Shown here: positions 9,832-21,835 of the stretch, piece after piece | Numbering within the stretch: position 1 is the first letter of the stretch | Layout of the letters: the number at the start of each line of letters is the position of its first letter | Origin: Medicago truncatula | Taxonomy: Eukaryota; Streptophyta; Magnoliopsida; Fabales; Fabaceae | Reading direction: 5' to 3' | Length of the DNA stretch: 64,000 nucleotides | NCBI RefSeq assembly: GCF_003473485.1 | Contig: NC_053046.1 | Location: 41,563,832 to 41,627,831 of the forward strand | Program-made: the position numbers and the translations under genes | Notes under the pieces: model-generated | Seen by the model: only the letters and a program-made list of their open reading frames with translations | Told to the model about the DNA's origin: nothing | Database searches by the model: none

Positions 9832-10131
9832 CTCCCTCCGATCCTTTATACAAGAAACAAAAGACATAAAACATCAAGACCAAAGATATACATTGAAAAT
9901 AGTCATCTTCATTTAATACACTTCTACATTTAAAAAATAATCCATGAATACCCCTAAATTAATTCCTCTTTATTCCACTAACTTATTTACTTTTAATTTT
10001 CTCTCTCATAATAAATAAGGGCACAAATGAAATTTAGCTTCAAACATACTTGAAACTTGGTCAATCTTCTTCTTATAAAAAGGACCAAAAAAATTCTCAC
10101 TTTTGTTTCTAATAAAAAGGACCGGAGGAAG
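9832..10131. mobile_element. Stowaway-type MITE
   Basis: About 300 bp flanked by TA on both sides (9830-9831 and 10132-10133). The terminal inverted repeats are CTCCCTCCGATCCTTTATA at the left and, reverse-complemented, CTTCCTCCGGTCCTTTTTA at the right. No coding capacity. TA target and CTCCCTCC ends define the Tc1/mariner-derived Stowaway group. Confidence 0.88.
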
Positions 10132-10133
10132 TA

Positions 10134-10444
10134 CATTTGAATCGTTTAAAATTGAACAATTTAGAATTTAAGCATTTGGTTTGCTTTTAATTCTGAAATT
10201 CAAAATTAAAACCTAAAATGTTCAATCATGATCGAACGATTCTGATGTACTCCTAGTTAACAAGTAACAACATTGTACTCACGTGCTCCCAGCTGGACAC
10301 GACAAACTCAATCCGTCAACTAGGCTTGTTTGGTCATTAAAGAATGGTACTCCTCGTAGTACTTATATATATATAATTCAGCTCATCATAATGTATACAA
10401 AGCACTTAGCCACTTTTTATATTTAAAACCAAATGGAGTAGTAG
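10134..10444. other. Intergenic, with a partial promoter duplication
   Basis: Mostly unremarkable. At 10376-10435 there is a diverged extra copy of the promoter segment seen at 10477-10530 (shared words CATCATAATGT/CTTATCGTAATGT, CACTT.GCCACTTTTT). Confidence 0.5.
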
Positions 10445-10662
10445 TTGATGTAGTTAATGCAAGGGAACAATTGAATTGTTCAACTTATCGTAATGTTTAA
10501 GAACCACTTGGCCACTTTTTAACCAAAACTTACGTTGACCTTATGATATTCTCAAGTATATATATAGATGTATAAAGTAAACTACGATCTCAAGCAAATA
10601 GACAATCATTCAAACTTCACTCCTTTTTGGTTTCAACCTAATTCTTTCTGCTTGCTGCAAAT
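10445..10662 (+). promoter_or_regulatory. Promoter and 5' UTR of the second CC-NB-TIR gene
   Basis: Closely similar to 205-415. A TATA run at 10557-10566 lies about 100 bases before the start codon. The UTR keeps the CTAATTCTTTCTGCTTGCTG segment. Confidence 0.6.
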
Positions 10663-12450
10663 ATGTGTGAGTTCAATTTCTTTCACTTAAACTCTCTTCT
10701 TTATTTGTTTCATATAATGCTCAACAAAAGTAAAATCATAACTCTGAATTTTATTTTGTCATAAGTTAATCTATAAACAAAGCTGAAACTATGCTGATTT
10801 ATATGTTTCTATTAATAAAATTTTGCAGCTGGAAGAAAACCCTATGCTGTTGCTCAGTATGGCTGTCTTCTTGTAACTCATGCGGTAAAGAAGACGGTAG
10901 AGGAAGTTGATGGAAATAAATGTGTATCTGATTGGTTTGGCAAAGGCTATATGAAAGTTGAAAGACAAAAGAAGAAACTCATTTCAAATCGTGATCGTGT
11001 GCGTGCACAAGTTGAAGCAATTGACAGTAAAACTGAAAAGGTTAGAGATGTTGTGTTTGAGTGGCTAAAAGAAGCAGAAATAGTCATGCAAAAAATGGAG
11101 AATCTTAAATTACAATCAAAACCACCATCATGGATTGAATTTAATAAATTGCAGGAAAAAATTACAGCACTAAATAAGAAATGTAATTTTGAGCCATTTT
11201 CAACTACAATTCCAAGTTTAGAACACTTCTCTTTAGGAAATAATTTCGAGTGTTTCAAGTCGACGGAGAAGGCTTCAGATGAACTTTTGGAGGCACTGCA
11301 AGATGATAATTGTTGTATGATAGGATTGTACGGTAGGCGTGACTCTGGTAAAACTACGTTGGTGAAAGTAATGGAACAGAAAGTCCAATATTTGAATATT
11401 TTTGATGAGATTTTATTTGTCAATGTGACCAAAAACCCAAATATCACAGCAATGCAAGATGAAATTGCTGACTCCTTGAATATAAGATTTGATAGAAACA
11501 GTGAAGCTGGAAGAGCAAGAAGAATATTATCCACAATAGAAGATATGGATCGTCCAATACTTGTTATCTTTGATGATGTTCGGGCAAAATTTGACCTACG
11601 GGATGTAGGAATTCCTTCTAATAGTAATCGATGCAAGGTACTTTTGACCGCACGTCGCCAAAAATATTGTGACTTAGTTTACTGTCAAAGGAAGATTCTA
11701 CTTGATCCCTTATCTACAGAGGAAGCTTCGACGTTGTTTGAAAAATATTCAGGCATTCTCGAAGAGGATCACTCCTCCTCATTTGACTTATTGAATGTGG
11801 CACGTGAAATTGCTTTTGAATGTGATGGGTTACCAGGAAAAATCATTAAGGCAGGGTCTTCCGTAAGAAGTAAACCAATGGAGGAATGGGAAAAATCACT
11901 AGACAATTTGAGACATTCAACTGCTCAATGGGAGATGTTTCTCAGTTTTAGAGGGGAAGATACTCGCTACTCTTTTACAGGTAGTCTTTTTCAAGCTTTA
12001 TCCCAAGGGGGATTCAAGACTTTCATGGATGATGAAGGACTGCACACTGGGGACCGAGTTTCACCTTGTCTTAGAAATGCAATTGAAGCATCAAGACTTT
12101 CGATTATTGTTTTGTCTGAAAACTATGCAAATTCCACATGGTGTCTTGATGAACTTGTGAAGATTCTTGAATGTAAGAAATGGAATAATCAATTAGTTTG
12201 GCCAATCTTTTACAAAGTAGAGCCATCAGACATAAGGCATTTGAGAAATGGTTATGGCAAAGACATGGCTCAACATGAAAAAAAATTCGGAATTGACTCG
12301 GAGAGAGTACAAAAATGGAAGTCAGCATTGCTTGAAGTTTCTAATTTGTCCGGAATGACTTACACGACTGGGTATGAATATGAATTTATCCAAAAGATTG
12401 TAGAAGATGCCAATAATATTAAAAGTCGTTTGCAAATACGAAGCGTATAG
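10663..12450 (+). CDS. CC-NB-ARC-TIR composite resistance-like protein, copy 2
   Basis: Exons 10663-10666 (ATGT) and 10829-12450 with a 162-base intron, giving 541 residues, the same length as copy 1. My hand comparison finds about 70 substitutions and no indels (about 87% identity), with fewer changes in the TIR half. P-loop GRRDSGKTT, kinase-2 DD, WCLDEL with E443 and the BB-loop-like DDEGLHTGD are kept. The GLPL site reads GLPG. It has FRGEDTR where copy 1 has FRGGDTR, which matches the TIR family better. The TIR tail (GYEYEFIQKIVE) is in one exon here, while the TIR genes at 27-34 kb have an intron at that point. Function in immunity is inferred from domains only. Confidence 0.84.
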
Positions 12451-12704
12451 ACTATAGATTTGTCCTAGTGAGATGCCAATAATCTTATGTCAAGGATCTA
12501 ACGGTGGTCCTTATTTTGGATGTAAATTTGCTTTGTAAATTGTATATTTTTCCTTTATAGTCTCTCTTGTAACTAGATTGAATTGCCTCTTTTATTACAG
12601 GATTGAATTACCTCTTGTAAGTTAACAGATTTACCAAATTGTACATTGAGAAAGAATATATTGACCCTTAATAGTTATATGGACTCATCATTATCATTCC
12701 TATG

Positions 12705-13133
12705 CCAACTCCAGAAGGCATGAGTAGAGTTACAATCTTCAGCTCACCGTGACCGAAAATGGTTTCACGGAATTCTGACCACTTTGGTCGTGGATTTATG
12801 TACCTGTAAACAACAATGATGTAAGAATACAGGCTGCGTGCATACCAATAAACAACCTTAATAGTTATATGGACAGATTTCAGACAGTAACCAATTCAGA
12901 TAACACATTTTTATAATGTGTCTGGCAGATATTATTTACCTATGAGCTAAGCCTTCTCGGTTTCCACCATCACCAATAGTTATCTGGACGGCGCCACCAG
13001 GATCCAATCTTCCATTAAATTTCCATTAAATCGTGCTTAGAAATTAAAATAAAGGCTAAACTATAAAAGGTGTATCGAACGTTCATAAGCATGAACATGA
13101 CCAGCAAGAACTAAATCAACACTAGCAGCATAA
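12705..13133 (-). pseudogene. Purple acid phosphatase 3' fragment, copy 2
   Basis: Minus-strand pieces encode AASVDLVLAGHVHAYERS-like residues (about 13133-13070), GGAVQITIGDGGNREGLAH (about 13005-12951) and YINPRPKWSEFRETIFGHGE (about 12806-12745), in the correct order. The middle exon is lost from copy 1. At about 13134 it runs directly into a TIR fragment in the opposite sense, marking a rearrangement junction. Confidence 0.78.
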
Positions 13134-13540
13134 AGCAATTGTTGTTTTGTCTGAAAACTTTGGATATTCGACATGGTGTCTTGATGAACTTGTCAATATT
13201 ATGGAGTGCAAAAAGACCCGTAATCAATTAGTTTAGCCAATATTTTACAATATAGAACAATCAGATGTAAGAAATGAAACAAAAAGTTATGGTAAAGCCA
13301 TGGCAGCACATGAAGATAGAGTTGGAAAGAAATGTGAGAATGTGCAAAGGTGGAGATCGGCTTTGTCAGAAGTTTGCCTTACTTGAAGGAAGATTTAAGT
13401 TCATGTTACATTGATGCATTGTCAAATAAGGAACTAATTTGTCAATTCTCTGCAGAAGAAGCTTAATTTCTACTATAAGAATATGCTGAACTTGCCATTT
13501 GAGGAATACTTAATTGATCCGTTAACTATGATAAAAACTA
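13134..13540 (+). pseudogene. TIR fragment with 3' flank, TIR-TIR gene relative
   Basis: Opens inside the TIR at VVLSENFGYSTWCLDELV and runs to WRSALSEV, with an in-frame stop where QLVWP is expected (QLV then TAG). The following bases to about 13520 resemble the 3' flank of the TIR-TIR gene at 34375-34540 (shared AAGGAAG.TTT.AGTTC and AAAGAATATGCT.AAC-type words). The last exon is deleted. Clearly a dead relic. Confidence 0.75.
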
Positions 13541-14738
13541 ATTAAAATAAATTTTAATGTTTACTGACCTTCCTTTTGCATTGGATCTCATGAGCGTTTT
13601 AGTTGTCACTTTTACAATCTCTACTTTCAACACTTACTAAAGTGGAATGACTTTTATTTTCAACCATCATTGCCCTGATATATTAAACAGGTTTAACTCT
13701 ATTATTAATTGGTTTCTAAGTTACTTGCTACAAATTTATTTCTACATTGATCTATACCTGTTACAAGTGTTTGCTACAAATCATAATGCCTTGCTTTATC
13801 TGGCAAATATTAACTATAGAAAAATTAAATGCATAAACATCACTTACAAGCTGTTAATGTAAGGTTCAGTATTCTCTTAATACCGAAGTACTAAATTGAC
13901 ACTAGAAAAATGTTATAATCTAATGGTAGAAACAATATCATTTATGCAATGTACGTCATAAGCAGTAATTATGGCTGTCAATTTTTTTTGTTGACTAATT
14001 TATCTAAGTTAGTCTTAAAAAATCGAAGTTCTCTCAATTGTTAGCGTCTAATCTATATGTTTAGCAAAATCAAGAACCTTCATTCATTCAACAAAAGAAG
14101 AATATAGTGGTCGTTCGACACTCCGTCTCTTCAACTGCTGTCATCTTATCAACTGCAGGGTCATCCCTAAGAATTCGGAGGCTCGGCTCTGGGAATGAAA
14201 AGATGTCAGTGATAAAATCAATTTTTTTTTTTTTTTAAAGCAATGTTCTATTTATATTTTTTAAAAGATAAATATAAGGTGTCGTATATATGCGGTACAT
14301 CCAAAGGTGAAAATGACTACCGTATTTATGAGGAACCCCCACCTAACACTAAAAGCAAGAGGACCTAATTCTAATAGGCCTAAAAGGCTAAAACAAGGGG
14401 ACAGAAAATGGCTGGGGGTATTAAAAACAATTGGATGGCAATAGTACTAGTGGGTATTAAAAAAAATTGAGGTCCATGACTGAGGGAGGCCCAGGTCTGT
14501 TGAGCTGTTTGCACCCGCTCAGGGCCGGGCCTGTCTACCTCTCTTACAGATAATCTGGTTTTTCTAATTTCAATATGTAACATTTTTTTGCTGGATTCAC
14601 AATTTTTAGTCCATAGACAACTTTGCGACACTTTTTACAACTTCACAATTTATAAAAATCTGACATTTTTTTAATGTTACTGGTAATACAAAAAATGTTA
14701 CAAAAATATAAATATGTAACAGTTTTTGAATGTTACTG
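13541..14738. other. Intergenic
   Basis: 13830-13960 resembles 34730-34800 (shared AGTCAGTATTC/TTCAGTATTC, TAGAAACAATAT), an old flank of a TIR gene. 14640-14738 is rich in TGTTAC/GTAACA words that resume after the Sirevirus. No gene recognised. Confidence 0.5.
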
Positions 14739-16013
14739 TGTTGGAACAAAATGTGTTTCACAATGAACCTTATTAAGTTTTGATGATAACAAGGTATTAA
14801 AAATTGTCAATTGGTTATTACTAATAATTGTTCAATTGTATAGGACCAAAGGCTACTCAAGTTATTTCAATAGGTCTTGGAAGAACAATGGAAAGAAAAA
14901 GAAATTCTGAGCATCTGAAGAAAACTGCTCCTGAAGCTGAAGTGCTTCTGAAGTGATGACGTCATCAGAAGCAGAAAGTCATCAGAAGCAAAAGTTTTCA
15001 TCAGAAGCAATATCGTCACCAGAAGCTACGTTTGATCCTTTAATCAAACTGAAGATTCAAAGTAGCTGATTCTCAATTTAGTCTTATCCAAGAAGAACGA
15101 AGAATTGAAAGGGAGGTATCAACGGATATATGGATAGCACTAAGCAATTGTCTCTCGTAAATAGAGTTGACAAAGTACAAGTGTACAACCACTACCTCCA
15201 CTACTCTGTTTTCTGTCTACGCTACAAGACAAAACAACAGCCATGCCTGCAGAATTTGTACGTTCAAGATGGGAATGAATTTGAAGCTTATTCTTCAAAG
15301 GACTACACCCAAATCAGGCAAAGGATCACTGGTGGATAATCAAAGGATTTCAAACGACTCTTTAGACGTGCTGATTATCTCAACGTCTCTTTCACGCCTC
15401 TATATAAAGGAGTGAAGACTTGAAGATTGAAGATAGAGATACATAAGTTCAAAAGCGCCAAAACTCTGTCAATTTGATTCTACAAAGCACACTGAATTTC
15501 TGCACTGATTTGATACATCTTAGAAATTCAAAGTCTAGAGTCTTTACTGTATTGTATTGTGAACACCACTGATTGTATATCAAGTGTTCAACTCAAACTC
15601 AATTCTCTGTATTTTTGTTTGATTAGAAGTCTCTTGCCTGCGTGCTTGAGCATTAGAAGTCTCTTGCTTAGTGCTTGAGCATTGGAAGACTCTTGCGTGT
15701 GTGCTTGAGCATTTTTGTGAAGTCTCATACTTAGATAGTATTGAGCATTTGTAATCTTTGTGATTATAGTGAAATCTCCTTGGAAGTGCAAGGGGGACTG
15801 GACTACTTCCGTGTTGTGGAAGGAACCAGGATAACTGCTTGTGTCTTTGTCTTTCTTTTCTCTGCTCTGTTCTTTTCCGCTGCAATCTGACTCTGATCAT
15901 TTCATCAGAAGCAATCAAACTGCTTCTGAAGTTTTATCAGAAGAAGTATTTTTTAAGAGAAAAAGAAAACACAATTCAACCCCCCCCCCCCCTTCTTGTG
16001 TTTTTCACCTTCA
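14739..16013 (+). repeat. 5' LTR of the Sirevirus
   Basis: 1275 bp, starting TGTTGGAACAAAATG and ending TTTTTCACCTTCA. Contains TATATAAA at 15401-15408, the palindrome TGACGTCA at 14957-14964, several CATCAGAAGC/GCTTCTGA words, and a run of 13 C at 15980-15992. Confidence 0.92.
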
Positions 16014-16015
16014 AT

Positions 16016-16027
16016 TGGTATCAGAGC
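16016..16027 (+). promoter_or_regulatory. Primer-binding site, initiator tRNA-Met type
   Basis: TGGTATCAGAGC lies two bases after the 5' LTR, complementary to the plant initiator tRNA-Met 3' end as is usual in Copia elements. Confidence 0.85.
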
Positions 16028-16083
16028 TTGCTCTGTTATCACAGCACTTAACCGTGTTACAGTTTAAGATCTATTAGAAAAAC

Positions 16084-17676
16084 ATGTCTGGAGATGAGGA
16101 ATCAGTTACTACAAAATACACAAGTGTCAAGCATGACTATGATACTGCTGACAAGAAAACAGACTCTGGAAAAGCTCCAAAGTTTAATGGAGATCCAGAA
16201 GAGTTTTCATGGTGGAAAACAAATATGTACAGCTTTATCATGGGATTGGATGAAGAGTTATGGGACATACTGGAAGATGGAGTTGATGATCTGGATTTGG
16301 ATGAAGAAGGAGCTGCTATAGACAGAAGAATACATACTCCTGCTCAGAAGAAGCTTTATACGAAACACCACAAGATAAGAGGAATCATTGTGGCTTCTAT
16401 ACCTCGCACCGAATACATGAAGATGAGTGACAAATCTACTGCGAAGGCTATGTTTGCTTCTCTATGTGCAAACTTTGAAGGCAGCAAGAAAGTGAAAGAG
16501 GCTAAAGCTTTGATGCTAGTTCATCAGTATGAACTTTTCAGAATGAAGGATGATGAGAGTATAGAAGAAATGTACTCAAGATTTCAAACTTTAGTTTCTG
16601 GATTGCAAATACTGAAGAAAAGCTATGTTGCTTCTGATCATGTTAGTAAGATTTTGAGAAGCTTACCTTCAAGATGGAGACCCAAAGTAACTGCTATTGA
16701 GGAAGCTAAGGATCTAAATACTTTAAGTGTTGAAGATCTTGTTAGCTCACTCAAAGTGCATGAAATGAGTTTAAATGAGCATGAAACCTCTAAGAAGAGT
16801 AAATCCATTGCTTTACCATCTAAAGGAAAGACCTCAAAATCTTCCAAAGCCTACAAAGCCAGTGAATCTGAAGAAGAATCACCTGATGGAGATTCTGATG
16901 AAGATCAATCTGTAAAGATGGCTATGCTGTCCAACAAGCTTGAGTATCTGGCAAGGAAGCAGAAGAAATTTTTGAGCAAGAGAGGTAGCTACAAGAACTC
17001 CAAGAAAGAAGATCAGAAGGGATGCTTCAATTGTAAGAAGCCTGGTCATTTCATTGCTGATTGCCCTGATCTTCAGAAGGAGAAGTTTAAAGGCAAATCC
17101 AAGAAATCAAGCTTCAGCTCCAGTAAATTCAGAAAGCAAATCAAAAAGAGTTTGATGGCGACCTGGGAAGATTTGGATAGTGAATCTGGTTCTGATAAAG
17201 AAGAAGCTGATGATGATGCTAAGGCAGCCATGGGGTTAGTGGCAACAGTATCATCAGAAGCAGTATCAGAAGCTGAATCAGATTCAGAAGATGAAAATGA
17301 GGTATATTCCAAAATTCCTAGACAAGAACTTGTTGATTCTCTAAAAGAACTTTTATCACTGTTTGAACACAGAACCAATGAGTTGACAGATTTAAAAGAA
17401 AAATATGTTGATTTGATGAAACAACAAAAGACAACTCTATTGGAACTGAAAGCTTCTGAAGAAGAACTCAAAGGGTTTAACCTCATATCAACAACATATG
17501 AAGATAGACTCAAGATTCTTTGTCAGAAGCTACAAGAAAAATGTGATAAAGGTTCAGGCAATAAACATGAGATTGCCTTGGATGATTTTATTATGGCTGG
17601 AATAGACAAAAAGCAAAGTTGCTTCTATGATCTACAGCACATACAAGAACAAAGGCAAAGGGATTGGATATACTGA
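16084..17676 (+). pseudogene. Sirevirus gag part, frameshifted at its end
   Basis: 530 residues from the ATG at 16084. It has a Copia gag core (UBN2-like) at about residues 35-230, a CCHC zinc knuckle CFNCKKPGHFIADC at about 314-327, and a Ser/Glu-rich tail. Near 17608-17612 a run of five A carries one extra base. After it the conserved frame moves to the one at 17627-18149 and the original frame ends in about 20 unrelated residues. Gag is needed for particle assembly; here the downstream fusion to pol is broken. Confidence 0.85.
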
Positions 17677-20600
17677 GGAGAAATCCAAAGAATACAATCT
17701 CAAGAGCTACTGTGATTGTATCAAGGATGGATTGAAATCCACCTTTGTGCCTGAAGGTACAAATGCTGTAACTGCTGTTCAGTCAAAACCTGAAGCTTCT
17801 GGTTCACAGGCTAAGATCACATCAAAGCTAGAAAACCTTAAGTTCAAGGTTATGACAAAATCTGATCCTAAGAGTCAAAAGATTAAAATTCTGAAAAGAT
17901 CAGAACCTGTTCATCAGAATCTGATTAAACTAGAATCTAAAATCCCAAAACAAAAGGATCAGAAGAACAAAGCAGCTACTGCTTCTGAGAAAACAATACC
18001 CAAAGGTGTTAAACCTAAAGTATTGAATGATCAGAAGCCACTCAGCGTTCACCCTAAGGTACAAGGGAGGAAAAGTAAAACCTCCAAAACTAACCCAAAA
18101 GGACCCATGAAGATATGGGTACCTAAATCTGAATTGGCTAAAACTGCAGGTGTGCCTAAGGGCAAGAGAGAAACAAAGGTCATGGTACCTAGACAACGGA
18201 TGTTCAAGGCACATGACTGGAGAGAAAGCTTTGTTCCTTACCCTTACAATGAAAGATGGAGGAGAAGTGAAGTTTGGTGGCAACCAAACTGGAAAGATCA
18301 TTGGTACAGGTACTATTGGTAATTCCTCCATCTCAATTAATAATAATGTGTGGCTAGTAGATGGTCTGAAGCATAACCTATTGAGCATTAGTCAATTTTG
18401 TGACAATGGGTATGATGTAATGTTCAGTAAGACCAACTGCACACTAGTCAACAAGGATGACAAATCCATTACATTCAAGGGAAAGAGAGTTGAGAATGTC
18501 TATAAAATAAATTTCTCTGATCTGGCTGATCAGAAGGTAGTTTGCCTTCTGTCAATGAATGATAAAAAATGGGTATGGCATAAAAGGTTGGGACATGCTA
18601 ATTGGAGATTAATTTCTAAAATTAGCAAGTTACAACTGGTCAAAGGATTGCCTAACATTGATTATCATTCAGATGCACTTTGTGGTGCATGTCAGAAAGG
18701 GAAAATTGTGAAAAATTCTTTCAAATCTAAAGACATTGTATCAACCTCCAGACCCTTAGAATTACTCCATATTGATCTTTTTGGTCCAGTTAACACTGCA
18801 TCTTTATATGGAAGTAAATATGGATTAGTCATTGTTGATGATTACAGCAGATGGACTTGGGTAAAATTCATTAAAAGTAAAGACTATGCATGTGAAGTGT
18901 TTAGCAGCTTCTGCACTCAAATACAATCTGAAAAAGAATTGAAAATTTTGAAAGTCAGAAGTGATCATGGTGGAGAATTTGAAAATGAGCCATTTGAACT
19001 TTTTTGTGAAAAACATGGGATTCTCCATGAATTTTCTTCTCCTAGAACTCCACAACAAAATGGGGTTGTAGAGAGAAAGAACAGAACCTTACAAGAAATG
19101 GCCAGAACCATGATCCATGAAAACAACTTAGCTAAACATTTCTGGGCAGAAGCAGTTAATACTTCATGTTATATTCAAAATAGGATCTATATCAGACCTA
19201 TGTTGGAGAAAACAGCATATGAACTCTTTAAAGGAAGAAGACCCAATATCTCTTACTTTCATCAGTTTGGATGTACTTGTTACATCTTAAACACTAAAGA
19301 CTATCTGAAGAAATTTGATGTCAAGGCTCAAAGAGGAATCTTTTTAGGTTACTCTAAAAGGTCAAAGGCGTACAGAGTGTATAATTCAGAAACACATTGT
19401 GTTGAAGAATCTATGCACGTAAAATTTGATGATAGAGAGCCTGGAAGTAAAACTTCAGAGCAAAGTGAAAGTAATGCAGGTACAACTGATTCTGAAGATG
19501 CATCAGAATCTGATCAACCTTCTGATTCTAAAAAGTATACAGAAGTTGAATCTAGTCCAGAAGCTGAAATCACTCAAGAAGCTGAGTCTAATTCAGAAGC
19601 AGAACCTAGTCCAATAGTACAGAATGAAAGTGCTTCTGAGGATTTTCAAGATAACACTCAGCAGGTTATTCAACCTAAATTCAAGCACAAATCTTCACAT
19701 CCTGAGGAGCTAATCATTGGAAGCAAAGATAGTCCTAGAAGAACAAGATCATATTTCAGACAAGAAGAGTCATTAATAGGATTGCTTTCAATAATTGAGC
19801 CTAAAACTGTTGAAGAAGCTCTCTCAGATGATGGATGGATATTAGCTATGCAAGAAGAGCTAAATCAATTCCAAAGGAATGATGTGTGGGATCTGGTACC
19901 CAAACCTTTTCAGAAGAACATTATTGGAACAAAATGGGTATTCAGAAACAAGCTGAATGAACAAGGAGAAGTAACCAGAAACAAAGCCAGACTTGTTGCT
20001 CAAGGCTACAGTCAACAAGAAGGCATTGATTACACTGAAACATTTGCTCCAGTTGCAAGATTGGAAGCAATCAGGTTACTTCTATCCTACGCAATTAATC
20101 ATGGCATAATATTATATCAAATGGATGTTAAAAGTGTCTTTCTTAATGGTGTCATTGAAGAAGAAGTGTATGTTAAACAACCTCCTGGGTTTGAGGATCT
20201 TAAGCATCCTGACCATGTCTATAAACTTAAGAAATCACTATATGGCTTGAAACAAGCTCCCAGAGCTTGGTATGATAGACTAAGTAATTTCTTAATTAAA
20301 AATGATTTTGAAAGAGGACAAGTTGACACAACACTCTTCAGAAGGACTCTTAAGAAAGACATTTTGATTGTACAAATATATGTTGATGATATAATATTTG
20401 GTTCTACTAATGCATCTCTTTGCAAAGAATTTTCTAAGTTAATGCAGGATGAATTTGAAATGAGTATGATGGGAGAATTGAAGTTCTTTCTTGGAATTCA
20501 AATCAACCAAAGTAAAGAAGGAGTATATGTTCATCAAACAAAATATACAAAGGAGCTTCTGAAGAAGTTCAAGCTAGAAGATTGTAAAGTGATGAACACT

Positions 20601-21326
20601 CCAATGCATCCAACCTGCACCTTAAGCAAAGAAGATACTGGAACAGTAGTAGACCAGAAGCTATACAGAGGTATGATTGGTTCTCTGTTATACCTCACTG
20701 CATCTAGACCTGATATTTTATTCAGTGTATGCTTGTGTGCAAGATTTCAATCAGATCCTAGAGAATCTCATTTAACTGCAGTTAAGAGAATCTTCAGGTA
20801 TCTGAAAGGAACAACTAATCTTGGACTCCTGTATAGGAAATCCCTAGATTATAAGTTGATTGGATTCTGTGATGCTGATTATGCTGGTGACAGGATTGAA
20901 AGAAAATCAACCAGTGGAAATTGTCAATTCCTGGGAGAGAATCTGATATCCTGGGCAAGCAAAACACAAGCAACTATTGCTATGTCTACAGCAGAAGCAG
21001 AATACATTTCAGCTGCAAGTTGTTGCACACAACTACTTTGGATGAAACATCAGTTGGAAGACTATCAGATTAATGCTAACAGTATTCCCATCTATTGTGA
21101 TAATACTGCTGCTATTTGTTTGTCAAAGAATCCAATTCTACATTCAAGAGCCAAGCATATTGAAATCAAACACCATTTTATCAGAGACTATGTTCAAAAA
21201 GGGATTTTAGATATACAATTCATTGATACTGAACATCAATGGGCTGATATATTTACAAAACCTTTATCTGTTGAAAGATTTGATTTTATTAAGAAAAATT
21301 TGAACATGCATTTTGTGTCTGATTGA
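17613..21326 (+). pseudogene. Sirevirus pol part, frameshifted
   Basis: The gag-pol linker is in one frame to about 18149. A one-base loss there moves the reading to the frame that is open to 21326. Domains in order: protease with [11 protein letters not shown] (family LDSGCS, so the residue after the catalytic Asp region is changed), GAG-pre-integrase ([10 protein letters not shown]), integrase with the D, D, E residues in [15 protein letters not shown] and NGVVERKNR, reverse transcriptase with YVDD (about residue 744 of the 1058-codon frame), and RNase H with [15 protein letters not shown] and YCDNTAA. All these cores look intact, so two small indels and perhaps the protease change are what disable it. 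Confidence 0.87.
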
Positions 21327-21835
21327 AAAATTGCTTGCCTCTGAATAAGAAGTTTGGTTCTGAAGTTTATTCAGAAGCATCTGGTCCATCAGAAGTTCTT
21401 AACTGAGGTTCTGAGGAAAATGTGCTTCTGAAGATGACGTCAGCACTAAAACTTCAGAAGTGATATTCTTTGCTTCTGAATAGCAAGGTTAGTGGGAACG
21501 TTGGCAGTTACTTTTTGTAACAGCTGTCTCATTACCCAAAAGGTAGTTTTCTGAAGAGTCTCTGACGTGGTCTATTTGTATTGGAGTATAACAAAAAGGG
21601 CAATGATGTTTTATTCGCTTTTTGACATACTAACACGCGCCCCCAATTTGTCATTAATGTTATGTTTGTTTGTCTCTTCTGAATTGCAAACGTTTTACTT
21701 AAAAACACTAAGTCAATTCACACACTACTCACTTCACAACAAACACTTTCTATTTTCTTCTCAACCCTCTGCGAAAGTAAGCGCATTCACTCTTCCTCTC
21801 AAAACACCGTAGAACCCTAAAACTCCTTCAAATCA
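21327..21835 (+). other. Spacer between pol and the env-like ORF
   Basis: About 500 bases dense in CTTCTGAAG/TCAGAAGC words, with a third TGACGTCA at 21435-21442. It would lead the env-like ORF and may hold its splice or promoter signals; none is certain. Confidence 0.5.

Noticed and set aside
15580-15918. 112-codon minus-strand frame in the Sirevirus LTR (again at 26241)
   Set aside because: Identical in both LTRs because the LTRs are identical; no protein similarity.
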